A stretch of DNA of 64,000 nucleotides, from contig JADDOH010010001.1 in the NCBI GenBank assembly GCA_016648135.1, positions 1 through 64,000 on the forward strand. The letters run 5' to 3'. Position 1 is the stretch's first letter, and each line of letters opens with the position of its first letter. Of the stretch, positions 1 through 13,400 are shown piece after piece. The DNA is from Agrypnia vestita (Eukaryota > Arthropoda > Insecta > Trichoptera > Phryganeidae). The notes under the pieces are model-generated. The model saw only the letters and a list, made by a program, of their open reading frames with translations. It was not told the DNA's origin and searched no databases. The translations under genes were made by a program, and so were the position numbers.

Positions 1-299
1 TATTATTTCCTTACTTCCGTTCCTCCCTCTCTTGTCCGTTTTGCAAAGCAACATAAAACAGACAATGTTAATCATTGTGCAATTATCGCTTCAAAGAAGG
101 TAAAATATTTTGTTACCTATTGTATTTTCGTTGATTTTTTAAAATATATCAAGGCAAAAAATATAAAAATTTATTATTTCTTATGAACGAATTTATCAAA
201 ATTGATTATTTCCTTTCATAATTGATGGGTTGTACCTTTAACTTTGTAGGAGCAAAAATATAAAAAAATGGATTACATATTTATATAATATAATATAAT

Positions 300-450
300 A
301 AGCGCCATTTTCGTAAAATTTTCACCTCAAGGATACTTATTGCTAATTCTAAAACCCCGGTAATTCGTAATGCGAAATAATTTTTAGTCCCTTGCGCTAT
401 AAATCAATATATTTTAGGTGGCATAATTCGAATTTTTTTGAAATTTAACA
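300..450. mobile_element. pogo/Tigger-like fragment
   Basis: Contains stretches such as CCCGGTAATTCG and 'agtcccttgcgctataaatc' that recur at 60420-60520 and in reverse form at 19150-19260. These belong to the family whose terminus CAGTAAAACC is seen at 19294-19303 and 61488. No coding capacity. Confidence 0.5.
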
Positions 451-909
451 AAATCAGTGGAGTGTATCATGCAGACTAGCTTTTCTGGGAATCGACTGAA
501 GACCAGGGCAAACTCAGAAACATTATAGCTGAATTGAAAAAATATTTCGATTTTTACAAAAGTAAGAACAATAAATATGTTCAAGTTTTTTGTTATATGG
601 GTGCAGTAAAGGAAGAAGAATGGACATCTTCGAGATCTTAGAAATTAATAATAATAAAATAAATAATAGAAATATAATTAACATCCAGATACCGCCCATA
701 ACCTCCCCACTCCTATCCATTCTAACCCCGCCCCCGACCCCCAACACCATTACACCCACCCAATCCCTATAAATTCTGTCTCGAATTATTTTTAATTTAG
801 TTGTAAACGTGTTGTTATTGACAATGGGAGAAATCCCGAAAACGTTCTAACAATTCAAAATAAATATATATGTAGTGGAATAAAACAGTGTTGTGTTTAC
901 CTTCATTTT

Positions 910-1250
910 TTTTAAAATTAATAAATATGTCAATATCAGGCGCTTTAGTAATGGAAATTTTGCGATCTTTGTATTATTAGCATTATAAATATTGCATTCT
1001 CGAAATGATTTCTAGAAATATGCAAAAATATGAATATTTTTCACAAAACTAATGATTTTTTATCAAAATTAATAACTTTTTTATGTTTTACGATTTTTGG
1101 CAAATTTTGCAATCGCATCGCATCGCATTTTTTAAAAATTGAATTTGAATTTCTAATTAACGAGGTTCTGCATAATTCAAAATTTTTTTTTGGGTCCCTT
1201 ATATTTCAAATTAACCAGGTTCTATTCTATAAATCATTTTAGTGTTCTTT
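910..1250 (-). mobile_element. pogo/Tigger-like internal fragment
   Basis: Reads as a diverged reverse complement of 18816-19130: shared words include ATATGTCAATAT, the segment around 'ttttgcgatctttgtatta' and 'acgatttttggcaaattttg'. Sits in the intron after exon 14 of the LIM gene. Confidence 0.5.
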
Positions 1251-1321
1251 AGCGTTTCACAGAGCCAGTCAAACATTTAAACTCGCCATCTTCCATAATA
1301 AATACACAAGTTATTAGTTAC

Positions 1322-1470
1322 CTTTTAGCAGATTCGATCTGTGATTCATCCTCTCCGATGTTGGCCTGGTGCTCGAAGATAACTGACGCTGACTGTGATA
1401 CTTTCTGCTCATTGTCCGCCCAGTTCTCGAACCTGGAACGGAGGTTCTTGGCTCGGGCCAGTGCTTGGGC
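1322..1470 (-). CDS. LIM gene exon 14: SRFENW repeat (last exon in window)
   Basis: Residues 586-634: AQALARAKNLRSRFENWAD, a seventh copy of the motif, then an acidic tail. Ends in phase 2 at donor GTAACT, so at least one more exon lies to the left. I found no good continuing exon between 1 and 1321. Confidence 0.83.
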
Positions 1471-4400
1471 CTGTGGGAATTGAAAAGATAGGGTTTGCTA
1501 TATAACACTTTAAGCGACATGATCTCGATAGAATACCAAGATGTTGAATGGCTCAAAGAGAACGATGTCGATATCCCGAAAGAACACAAAAGTGAGCAGA
1601 CACACAACATCGAGCAGCAAACATCCAATGTCATCGAAGACTTAAAATGTAATTGTGAAGGAATGTGGCGTGGTTCACTAATCGTATAATATTATAGAAA
1701 GAAAAATACCAATAACTAATATAGTCTTGCCTCCCATCAGATATTGTGATGGTCAGACTGGGAATTCCAATACTACTGTCTCTCACCTGTTTGAGCACCT
1801 CGTCCTCATTGCTGTACCTCCTGACCTGCTCCGTCTCCTCTTCCTCGCCATTGCTCTCCTCACCCGAGTAGTCTTCCCCGCTGGTGTACTCCTGTTCTCC
1901 TTCTGAGGAGGAGGGAGCGTGGTAGTCGGCTCCGGGAGGCGGAGGGGTGAAGCATTTCAGGGGCTTGGGACCTGACAAGAAAAATATACAATTTAAATCT
2001 GTGTTTCATGTTTATCATTAGCATACTTCCACTAAACTAACTAAACTAAATAACAATGGGAAAGTCACAACGCTTGGACAGACAATCATCGGACAAACAA
2101 AATAATCCAGAGGTACTTACTTGTAAGGAATCAAGAAGCCGACAGGCTACCCTAAGACCCGCCAGAAAATTTTCAAACTCAAATAACACAAAAGAGAAAA
2201 GCGGTAAACAGATCCGCTGGATAAAGAACAGTGGATAGAAAATCGACTATTAATGATTATGAATTCATTTTTTAATAATGAGATCTTGTGAATCTACTTG
2301 TTCTTGTTCATTTTTATTTTATTTTTTATTTATTTATTAATGCCCTACAGGGTTTTTACAAACAATAAGGTAAAGTGTAGGTTCATTCATAGAATGAATA
2401 CTTTAAATCAAAATTAAATAATAGCCCAAGAAATACGATCGAGAAAAAAATAATAACATATGAAAATAATAACATAAAGTGGAAAGCAAATATTTAAAAT
2501 CTAAATATATAAAGATGAATATAATATTAAATATATAAGAAAAGCATAATATAAAAAAGTAACCCATAAAAACCAAGTTTTTATTACACTCAGTGAGAAT
2601 TAATACTAATTTATCTGTAAGAAATAAAGTACTCAAGACATATACATAAACATGCTCATTCGAAAGCTTAGAACCGTCACACATCCCTGCAGAAAAATAT
2701 ATTTGTACCCTACGAACCCCTTAAAGTTTCCTAGCACTGTGAGGTGACTTGACACGGGAGCCTATAACTTTGAGAAAAAAAGTGCTTGTGTGTACAAGCG
2801 TTAGAAGTTATACTTTGGCACAAATAAAAAACCACGTAGTAAAGAAAAAACTAACCCATATAAGCCAAGTTTTTATTATACTCCCTTTTTTTGTAAAATA
2901 AAACAACAATTAAAGACGAATTAAAACATATAACATAACACTAAACTTACAGTAATTTAATATATTTCTAAAATGTCAGATGTTTTGAGCTTTGATAAGA
3001 CACTTCATGCTTTGAAAATTAAATTCTAAAAACATTTGTCAGTCAATTTAGATTTTCAACATTCGTAGTGAAGTACCTATTATGTATACCGACGGAATAA
3101 TTATCGGGCCGCCGCGCCGTTGCTAATCAAAGTTTTCTAATGATTCCAATTTGAAGAAACCAATAAAATTTCTAAAAATCCAAAATAATACTATAATTAT
3201 TAATTTTTTTTAACGAAAATTTGATAGATCTTCTTGATCGTCGCCACGAGTTTACTTGCCAAGTTTCAGCTCGATCGGATCACGGGAAAAGGGTCAAAAA
3301 TCGATCCAAGGTTTTTTTTGACGGCAACCTGGCAAGCAAGCAGACGCCACGAGTTAATATAAAGGGAGTAAAAAGAATAAAAAAAATTATTATAATAATA
3401 ATATAGAGTGAAAAGCAATAGCACAAGCTTAGAAAATCATAATACACAGTGAAAGTCTCTTAATACATTTTTCAAGGGACCAGCAAATAAAAACTTATTA
3501 GACGTGAAACATATTAACAGTGATTTCAATATTTTCATATGTTATTTACACTTTCTAATTTTGTGTTTTAATTAAATTTTCGTTAATTTAATGATTTTCA
3601 TCATGACATTAAAGCCAAAATTATCATCAGAATTGGTTATAACTGACTACCAAAAGCTTAAAGTATTAAGTGAAAAAACACCTTGATTGTGGTCCTTTTG
3701 AGATTCTTCCTCCATCTGCTTGAAAACTGAGATCATCCTGGAAGCCGTGTGTCTCTGCTGGGCAATGGTGGAGTCGCTGAGGGTCTCGTCGTCACCGCGG
3801 ACAATGGTCGGGTCGCGGTACAGCTCCTGGTCGGGAGTATCGTGCTGAAAGGTGGAGCGAAGTTAATATAATTAGATGTGCTTGGCAAAACAATTTAATA
3901 TGTGGGTATAATTTACTAAGAATTATCCAAAAAGTGTTTATAAGATAAACAGTATTTTTATAAATATTTTAATATAAATCTACAATAAATTTACATAATG
4001 ATTTATACACAACGTTTTATTCCACTAATTTGAGTTATATAAGCCTAAGCGCTTTCGATGGGCACAACCATCATCTTCAGAGGCAATATTAGAACTACTT
4101 GTAAATCAATATGGCCGACAAACAGAAAGTTAAGGGATGACGGTGAGCGAGGGGGGGGAGGGTAGTTATCTATTGACGTACAAGAGTAATTAATTTTTAC
4201 CTACAATAATACTTATTTTAACAATGGGGATGAAGCAGGTATTTTAATGTTTATTAGGTTATTTTTATTTTTGATTGCTTTATTAATTTCTAGTATTTTT
4301 AGTGCATCCAGTTTACGACCCTTCGCGTCTAGATGTAGGATCTTCGCCTGCAGATGTAGGAATTTGTCGGCCATATTGATTCACAATTAGATGATGGTTG

Positions 4401-7400
4401 TGTCCATCGAAAGCGCTTAGGCTTGTATAACTCAAATTAGTGGAATAAAACGTTGTGTATAAATCATTGGTTAATCATGAACTTCCATCTTGTAAACGAA
4501 ACAACGCTTAATTTATTTAATAAATTTACATTATAGAATCTGATAACACTTCTTCTTCTATCCCTTATTCTAGTGGGTAGGGATCCCTGGGCCGCATAGA
4601 AGGTTCAAACTTTTCCTATCTTGAGCTTCGCTCTCCACGTCAGTCCAATTTAGTCGCTTCGCAGCAGTCTTCCAACTTTTCCGCCAGCTCCTCCCAGGAC
4701 GGCCCCTTGGTCTTCTGCCTTCTGGTATTTTCTGAAATATTCGCTTTGGCAGTCTATTTACCGGCATCAGCTAGATATGTCCCAGCCATTGTAACTGTGA
4801 TTTCTCGATAAACGTCAATAAGGGTTCTACTTCGAGCCTTTATTTTATTTGAGTATTTCTTATTCCTGTCCCTTCTGATAACTCCTATATTCCTCAAGAA
4901 ATCCCATCTCGGTGGCCTATAGCCTTGAGCGAGTTCTTTCCGTCAAGATCCAGTGCTCGTGTTTTATGTAAATGAAAGCATTTCAATTTACATAATAACC
5001 ATTTTGTAGAATATTTTGTTGTGCAGTTAAATAATGTAATAAATTCAGTCAAAGTTAAGTGAAAGGTGGCTTTAAATTCACAAATCTGGAACAAACTGAC
5101 ATCCTAAAAGATTGTTTTGCAATCCTTATGAACCATGAAATTAGAATAATCCCCATTTTCTGGGAAGGAAAACCCAACTTCTATCATTATTTATCGCTTA
5201 TTACGTAAGCACTTTACATACAGTTAAAAATATATAAAACTAACCTTGTCGGCATCACGTGGCGGTGTCATGCGGAACTGCTTCTTCTCTTCTTTGGGTT
5301 TGTATGTCTCGAAGAACTTAAATTTGTTGGATATGTCGCTGGTCTCTATCTTCACATCGTCCACTCTGTCAGCTGCGCGAATTACATCTTTGGGAACGAA
5401 TGGCTAGAAAACAGAAGATGTTAAATTGACTAATTGCAAGATAAAGTTGAAAATAACATGTAAGGGAAAGATAGGATAGGAGCGAAAAATAATTTTATTC
5501 ATCTGAGATTAAAAGAAGAAAAACTTTTCTATCCCTGGAGATGCGGATGTTCCGGTTTTTGCTAGACATCATCTAATTGTAAAAAGGTTGAAAATGGCCA
5601 AATATTGACCGTTGAAGTGATGAAGGAAGAAGAAGAAAAAAGATACAGTTAATGAATATACCGCTGTATATAAAAAAATATTAAAAAACAATGATACTTC
5701 AATTTAGTCCTGAAAGATCACCATTACCTATATTCTGACATAACTCCCTTCATCATCACAAACAATTGACCACATCATGATACAAGATCTTCATTCCTAC
5801 ACCGTTTTCCTACAAGGAAACATAGGGCGCACACTTGTTCTGACACCCAACTCTTGGGTGTGCAAATATATACCTTCTCATGCAAGCTTGCTAATTGTTA
5901 CGTCTTCTAAAAGAGCAAACCAAAAATTATCTACGCATATATGTTCTACAATTTATTTATAAAAAAAGTTGTCAATGCACTTGATTCAGCAGTCCACAAG
6001 CTTTCGTATTCCAACCAAGAATAAGGTTTTCGGTTGGTCATGAAGCTACCTCTTGCTGCACATCTATCTGTGGAAATCCGGACAGATTTTACGGAAGTTC
6101 CTCATGGATAATTTGATGGGCAGAACCATGAGCGATGGTTCATGGTTCTGACAAAGAAGACATTACCTCACCTGTGGAGGGTGGTGGAGTCCGGCTCTTT
6201 CTTTGTACGTCACACTAGTCTGGCCACTTTTGAACTTCTCGATCCACAAAAAAATACACAATCAAGCATTGTCCACGTAATGTGATAAAAGTCTGCGATA
6301 AATTTTATCACCTTTGTATTCCCTCACTTTTACTCAATCGTAAATCAATTTGCCGCATATGCACTTGGGTATCCACGTTTCTACTGCATTCAGTCTACTT
6401 TCATTTTCTCTTTGGCCAGCTCCAAGCTTCAGTAGTTGTTACCAGAACTTTTTTGCAAAACTTGTCATGTCTCAGCTAATTTTTTTTAATTTTTCACTAA
6501 AATAATGTTGATTAACTAAAAGAGATTAACACTCCCGTTCCAGAAAGGGGCACAACTTAACCGCGAAAATCTTATTTTTAAAACTAGTGTGTCAAAACGT
6601 CAAAATACTAAGGTTTCTTATTCTTCTTCTTATGACAAATTTAGTAGAATCTTGTTTGCATTGCGTAAGAAATGTAATTAAAAATATTATAGAACATTTT
6701 AAAACCATTAAAGGTACTTCATTAAAACGCAAATTTGACTGGGGACCCCGCTCCGATTCGATTTTCGATTTCTTCGATCTTCCGATATCACATCCGGATT
6801 AATTACACCTACATGTTTCGGAAAAACCATTCCATCGTGAGGGTGTTTTATATATGTCATATGTAGAATAATGTCTGAATAATCATGGTTTTTCTGAATT
6901 TCATATCATTTATTAGAAAATGATCACGGTTTTGATAAAGATTTAGGACTTTCTATTTTACACATAAATAATTTTGGTCTGAAATTTAATCATTTAGAAT
7001 CATTAGAAATTAGTAAAGCATGTAAAAGTAAACAAAATATTATTAATAATCAATTAAATTTAACTACTATTTAGTACAATTTTAAAATTTTTCTAATAAT
7101 CTTGTGTAACCAAGAACCACAACAATAATATTTAAAATATTTTTTTAAATAATTCAGAAAACCAAAAGAAAATACATCATTCATTTTGATATTTTGACAT
7201 ATACAAAACACCCTGACGATGGAAAGGTTTTCCCGAAACATGTAATTAATCAAATATAAGTAGATTAAAACAAATAATAAAATAAATAAATTTTAAATGT
7301 CAATCTACAAAGTCAACCAATTGAAAAAATAATTCTTTTATTGTAAGGGGTTAATTTTTAATTTTTAATTTTATTTTATTTATTCTAAATTATTTTTAAA

Positions 7401-10400
7401 AGGTAAAGGTAGTTGCTTAACTAGACTAGTCTGTTCTAAAGCAAATACCTGTACTGTTTTTGAAATTTAGTTAATAATTAGTGTAAATAGTTAACAAATT
7501 CACTTCAGATAGAGATAAAATCAAAACATATTACATATAATTCACATCACACAGAAAAATAAAATCAAATCATATTTAAAGAAGATATTTGATTTAGAAT
7601 CTAAGCTGTCACATTTGACACATTGCTTTCGTTTTTAAGTCTACCTACATTTAGTAACCATTTTGTTAACTTCTGTTTAAATGAATGTTTCACTTTTAAC
7701 CCTTTAATGTCCGATGGCAATATATTGTACATTCTTGGAGCACAGAACATGAAAAAGCGTTGGCCAAATTTTGTCTTCATTTTCGGCACTAAAACATTTC
7801 CCGATGTTGTGCTTCTAGTATTTCTAGATTCAGGTAGTATGTATGATGATGGTTAATGGTTTTACTAACCTTCTCTTTGCGCTTGGGTTCAATATTCTTC
7901 TGCGGTGACAGGGGTCCGGAGTTCATCATGTTGGCGTCCATCTCTTCAAATATGGAGCGAGACTGCTTGCTTATTCCTGGAATATAAAAAAACCAAGAAT
8001 GAAACGCACTGAAAATGGTATTGGTATCTAATCTACGTAGCACGGAGTTGTAGTTGTATGGAGCACGGAGTAACAGTTGAGCAGAAGCTGTTCTGTGTGA
8101 TCCTATGTTGTGGCAAAATCAACACAATAACAAGACTAACAACATGGTCAACTGGAGGTGGCTTACCATGTATTTGAAACTCCGATTATCACAGGACAAC
8201 GTTTAGAAAGAAAGAAATTATTAAATTGTACTTACCAGCATTAAACAATGCCTCATCGTAAATAGCTTCTTTGGGTTTCTGACTTCCATCATCGTCCTTG
8301 AATATCTTTCCATTCTCAAACTTCTCCTTGATGGAGCTGGCTTTCTCGCTGTCCAGCTGCAGTTCTCTGGCTATCTTGTCCGCTGAAGTTATGCCTGACA
8401 AAAAATTTTAATCATTAGTCAAATATGTCAAATATATTGTAAACACAAATATAAGTTTAAAACATTTGAGAAGTTAATCCGTTTCTAGAGCTTGCCCGAC
8501 GTAAATTGTAGTGCGGCGACTTTGGAACTAAAACCCGCCCACCCGCACCCGGCGGTAGCCCCTCACCCTGTCATTCAGTTCAATCTCGTATTTGCCCGTG
8601 AGCTGTGACATCTTGATTTTCAATATACACTGAATTATGTCCAATTGTTCTTGCAGGTGGTGCAAGAACAATTGCCAATGTAGTTTTAAAGTTTTGCAAA
8701 GCTGAAAAACCAAATAATCGACCAATATTACCGTTTGACAGTTTGACAGATAGAGCGGCCGCCATTACTAGTTTTTTTCTTTAATGTTACCTGACCAAAT
8801 TTCTATTAAAGGCTCCGACACCGGTCACCGGACACTCTGTATATCATGTATTGTGTAATAAATTTACACCCTGGCAACTTCTGTTCGCGACAGGGACGAC
8901 CTCCCTTGCACACCAATTTATACTGGTGGCATTATAGCCCCGAATTTTGCCTATCCATTCTTTAATAAAAAATTATTTATTTTTCACTTCTTCAAGCGTC
9001 AAATGTAAAAATCGAAAATTTAAAAAATATTAAAAAAACACTTTCGGTAAGGACACAATGGCAGTCTATTTAAAGAAAAGTCATATCTACTCACTCATTT
9101 CACTCTGCGCCACGGACTGTTGATACATCTCCTTTATCTTGGCTTGTTTCCCCTACAAATATAATACACAAGATAAAGAATTTAATTAAACAATCAGCAT
9201 TTTTATTGTTGTAACCCAATAATTCTTGTATAAGGCAAAATATACTAAACATGATTCGATGCATACACACCAGTCAGGCACATTCCTATTTTTTATGGAT
9301 TGAAGACCATATCGATAAGCAGAATTGGTTGAGCCAGCACTTATAACAAGTTTTATCCAGTATGAGAATTATACAATTGCTCCATTAAAGTCCCGTTATT
9401 GCTTGACCACAATAACTTGGCATGCGGCGACTTTGGAACTAAAACCCGCCCCGCCCGCACCCGGCGGTAAACCCTCGCCCTGTCATTCAGTACAATTTTG
9501 TATTTGCTTGGGAGCTGTGACATCTTGATTACCAATATACACTGAATTATTATGTCCAAAACATCCGAAACAGTCCGGGATGGTGCAAGAACAATTGCCA
9601 ATGAAGTATTGCGAAGCTGAAAAAGCAAATAATGGACCGATATTACCGTCTGACAGTTTCACAGATAGAACGGCCGCCATTACGGTTTGGTTTCTTTAGT
9701 GTTGCCCGACCAAATTTCTGTTAAAGGCTACGACACCGGTCACCGGACATTCTGTACATTATGTATTGTGTAATAAATTTACACCTTGGCAACTTCTGTT
9801 ACGCGACAGGGACGCACGCCAATTTATAGTGGTCGCTTTCTACATATTTCGATTCTTGGACATCATGTTAATTAGAAATTTAAAGCGAAAAAAATAACTG
9901 TGAAAAAGGGGTCTGATTTTGTGAATGCCAAAAATCTATGTGCATTTATTATTAACTGATCATAATTTTTTTTATATACAGATTTTAAGAATTACACATA
10001 TGAATAGTAAAAATGTCATGGCTTGTGGATCTGAAAATTATGTATTTTGAATTAAAGATTGTTGGGGTTTTCAAATGAATTATTTGGGTTTCATATTTTT
10101 TAAATTTTATACCTTATTTTTGAATTAATGGGGTCGAATTAATTTTGTTTTCCTGCAGATATTATTAATGGTCAACCCATTATTTTAACCGGTTTACACA
10201 TGGTATTTTGAAAATTGTAAATGTATCATTGATGTCTAGTACCGATGATTGCCTGTTGAATTGCAAAAAATCAAAAACCAATCATCAACACATCCAGACA
10301 CTAATCTCAAATAACGGTTAGTGTGTCACTAATGAAAAGATATAATGCAATTTCTGCTTCCCGTCTTTTTAATGACAAGAGTATATAAATCCCTCATACT

Positions 10401-13400
10401 CCGCACTCCTCTCACTCAACATGTGGCATTAATTGGACCTCTTGTAGATTCAGTACTACTTTCCAAAGGCCTTATCTTAATTTACCATCACTTTTTATTT
10501 TGATATACAAAAGGCAACATCTGTCATCACGTCTAAGCATCGTTGAGTCCAATACAGTCAATCACTAATAGTTTTTACATATTTATCTAAACCACCAAAA
10601 TTCCTCCACCATATTCAAGTGGCTCTGTCATACACAAGTGTTGATACAATGACCCTTAGTTAATATGAGTAATAAATGAGTATGAAGTGTATATATATAT
10701 CTGAGTTTGATTCAAGCGTGTGAGGAAAATTATGAAAATACAATGTACAAATACAAAAAATATACATAAGAAGAGATAACAGCCAGGCAAATTAAAAATT
10801 ACAATACACAAAATTAAAATATTAAAAATTAATGCGAATAGTACCATTTGTATAATGTGTAAGAAAGCTAAATAACGTACACGAATAGTGCCATTAAGAT
10901 GTTCATAAATTGCCCAATTATTGTCACTGTAGACATTTTTAAATTATTGAAATTTTTTGGTGTTTAGGCCGGAAAAGGCAAAATTCATATCGGACACCTC
11001 AACATAAACATAATGATCTCAAAATTTCTATAAAGGTGCGTTTTCATGGATGAAATTTTTCCCTTGGTACACATATAGAGTGCTGAGGAACTGTAGATTT
11101 AGTCAGAGTGTGCTCATTATTGAGAATCGTGGATCTCTAATCTGCTTCTACTGCGTGAATAACTTGCCTCGATTCTTTGCACTCCTGGGCCTTGTTTGGT
11201 GTGACACATAAAAATGCTCCAATCTTATCTTGAATATGATCTCTCCGTCTTGTTGGAGATCAGCCTTCTCCATGCTTGTTCATTCCCAGAGATCACCAAC
11301 ATCCTCAGGTTGTCTTCATTTCTTCTAATAACATGCTCAAAGTAAGAAAAAATGCTAGATTTCACGGTAGATTTAACACCAACTGTTTAATTTCTTCTTC
11401 TTCATCATTTAGGTCAAGACTGAGTGTTTGGGACTAATCTATACCTCGAACAAATTAAATTCTATGTTCTGCCCACCCCTTCCCTTCTCCACCGCTACCA
11501 CAACTAATTGCACGACTTTGAAATTGAATAGTGATACTCGATGAAATGGAATGGTGATAAAATGTATACCCTTGACAAAGTAGCAAGAAATTTATAAAAT
11601 CCACCGACATTTGGAGGTGACCGAGAGACCCAGGAGAAACGGATTATTATTCCTTTTTGGTTTCTGGGGCACCTAAATCTGTTCTTACCACTGGGCATTG
11701 TGGTTCGAGTGCTGCATTTGGTTAGGTACGTAACAGATATCTATTTTATTCTTTCTGACCATCATCTTGTCCATCCAGTAACCATTAATTTCTTGAATCT
11801 GTAACTGTCTCTACAGAAAATGTGTCTGAAACATATCAATGATGGCCTTTTAATAATATTTAATATTCCTGGAGGATGAAGACATTTGTGTCTGAGGAAA
11901 GTTATATGTTGGAAGTATCTTCTTCTTCTTGTAGTGCCATATTCTATCGGCAAACAAATCTATTAGCGATGATTACTCTATTCATTGCCTCACAGAACAA
12001 CTCAGTCGAATTACGGTGCTGCGTCATCCTCGTTTCTTTTTACACTTATTTTCCCCTGGATGATGAGTTTGTTAAGACTACACTTTGATCCTCTCATAAT
12101 ATGTCCGAGATACTCAAACTCTTGGATATTGGAAGTATCGATGCATGTATGTATAAACTTTGCATCTTGAGGGCAAACTTTTATATGTGTAAATAATTCC
12201 CGTACTCAAACAACTGAGTATGAAAACAATGTATTGTTATTGTTATTATTATTGATAATGGGCAGGCAGCTTAAGCTGAGGCCCGTATCACTGTCTCTCA
12301 TTTGAACATCCAGCATATTCTTAAATTGGTTGACACTGGCTGCAGACACAACGCCCTCAGGCAAACTGTTCCACATATTGGCCACTCTATTGCTTAATGC
12401 ACGCTTTCTTGGGTTACACGAGAACCGAGACTTGTTTAACTTCAGGTGATGTCCTCGAAGGCCCACATTAGTGTTTAATGCAAACATATCTGTCGTATTA
12501 AGAATATTGTAGTAGCCTGATAGAACCTTGAATGTCTCAATGAGGTCACCTCTTGCTCGTCGCACCTGAAGAGTGGGCAGTTTCAAGACTCTCAGCTTTT
12601 CCGCGTATTCCAGGTTTTTAAGACCCAAGGGCAATTTTGTGGCTCGTCTCTGAGCGTTTTCCAGTAAAACTATATCTTTAGCAAAATATGGATTCCAGAT
12701 CTGATAGGCATATTCGAGGAGAAACCTCACATATATCTTATAAATAGTTGTGAATTGTGGTACCGTCAGATGTTGGAATCATCTCACCAAATACAAAATA
12801 GAGTTAGCCTTCTTAACCACACTGTATGAATAATCACGCTTTCATCCGTGCACCCGCACCTTAGGTATGAAACTCCCATCGCAATAGCCTATTGTTTTGA
12901 ATATGTTATGAATATGAGTTATAAGTTTTACAGCTGTCAATGATGTTAAGAATGTTATTCAAATTCTTCCGGAACATTCAGGATTATTGGGTCACAATCT
13001 ATGACAATATTTGAATGTCTACGCGAATTCTAGTTATACCTGAATATAACAGAAAGAATTACCTCTTCGCAAACTGGGGGCTAGTGATGTGGGCAGGGTA
13101 CAGTTGTAAAATAGCATGTAACAAATGTATCAATTAAATTGTGTTCATTTTTAATGACGTCACAGTTTATTGTGAAGTCGTGTAAAAATAGTCATCGCCG
13201 GGACTCACCTCAAACTTTGCATTGCCGGTAGAGAGCTTTAACCGATTATGCTGTGATAGCTTCCAATGAAAAAAACACATGTCTTATTTAACAAACGCAT
13301 GTAGATGAAATTTAGCAACTTCAGTATTATTATTGTTTTAGGCTCTCTACCGGTAATAGAAAGTTCCGGATTTGAATCCCAGTGAAGACTATATTTTTTC

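Noticed and set aside
1631..1978. 115-codon minus-strand ORF as a stand-alone gene
   Set aside because: Only 1787-1971 is coding, as exon 13; the remainder reads into introns on both sides.
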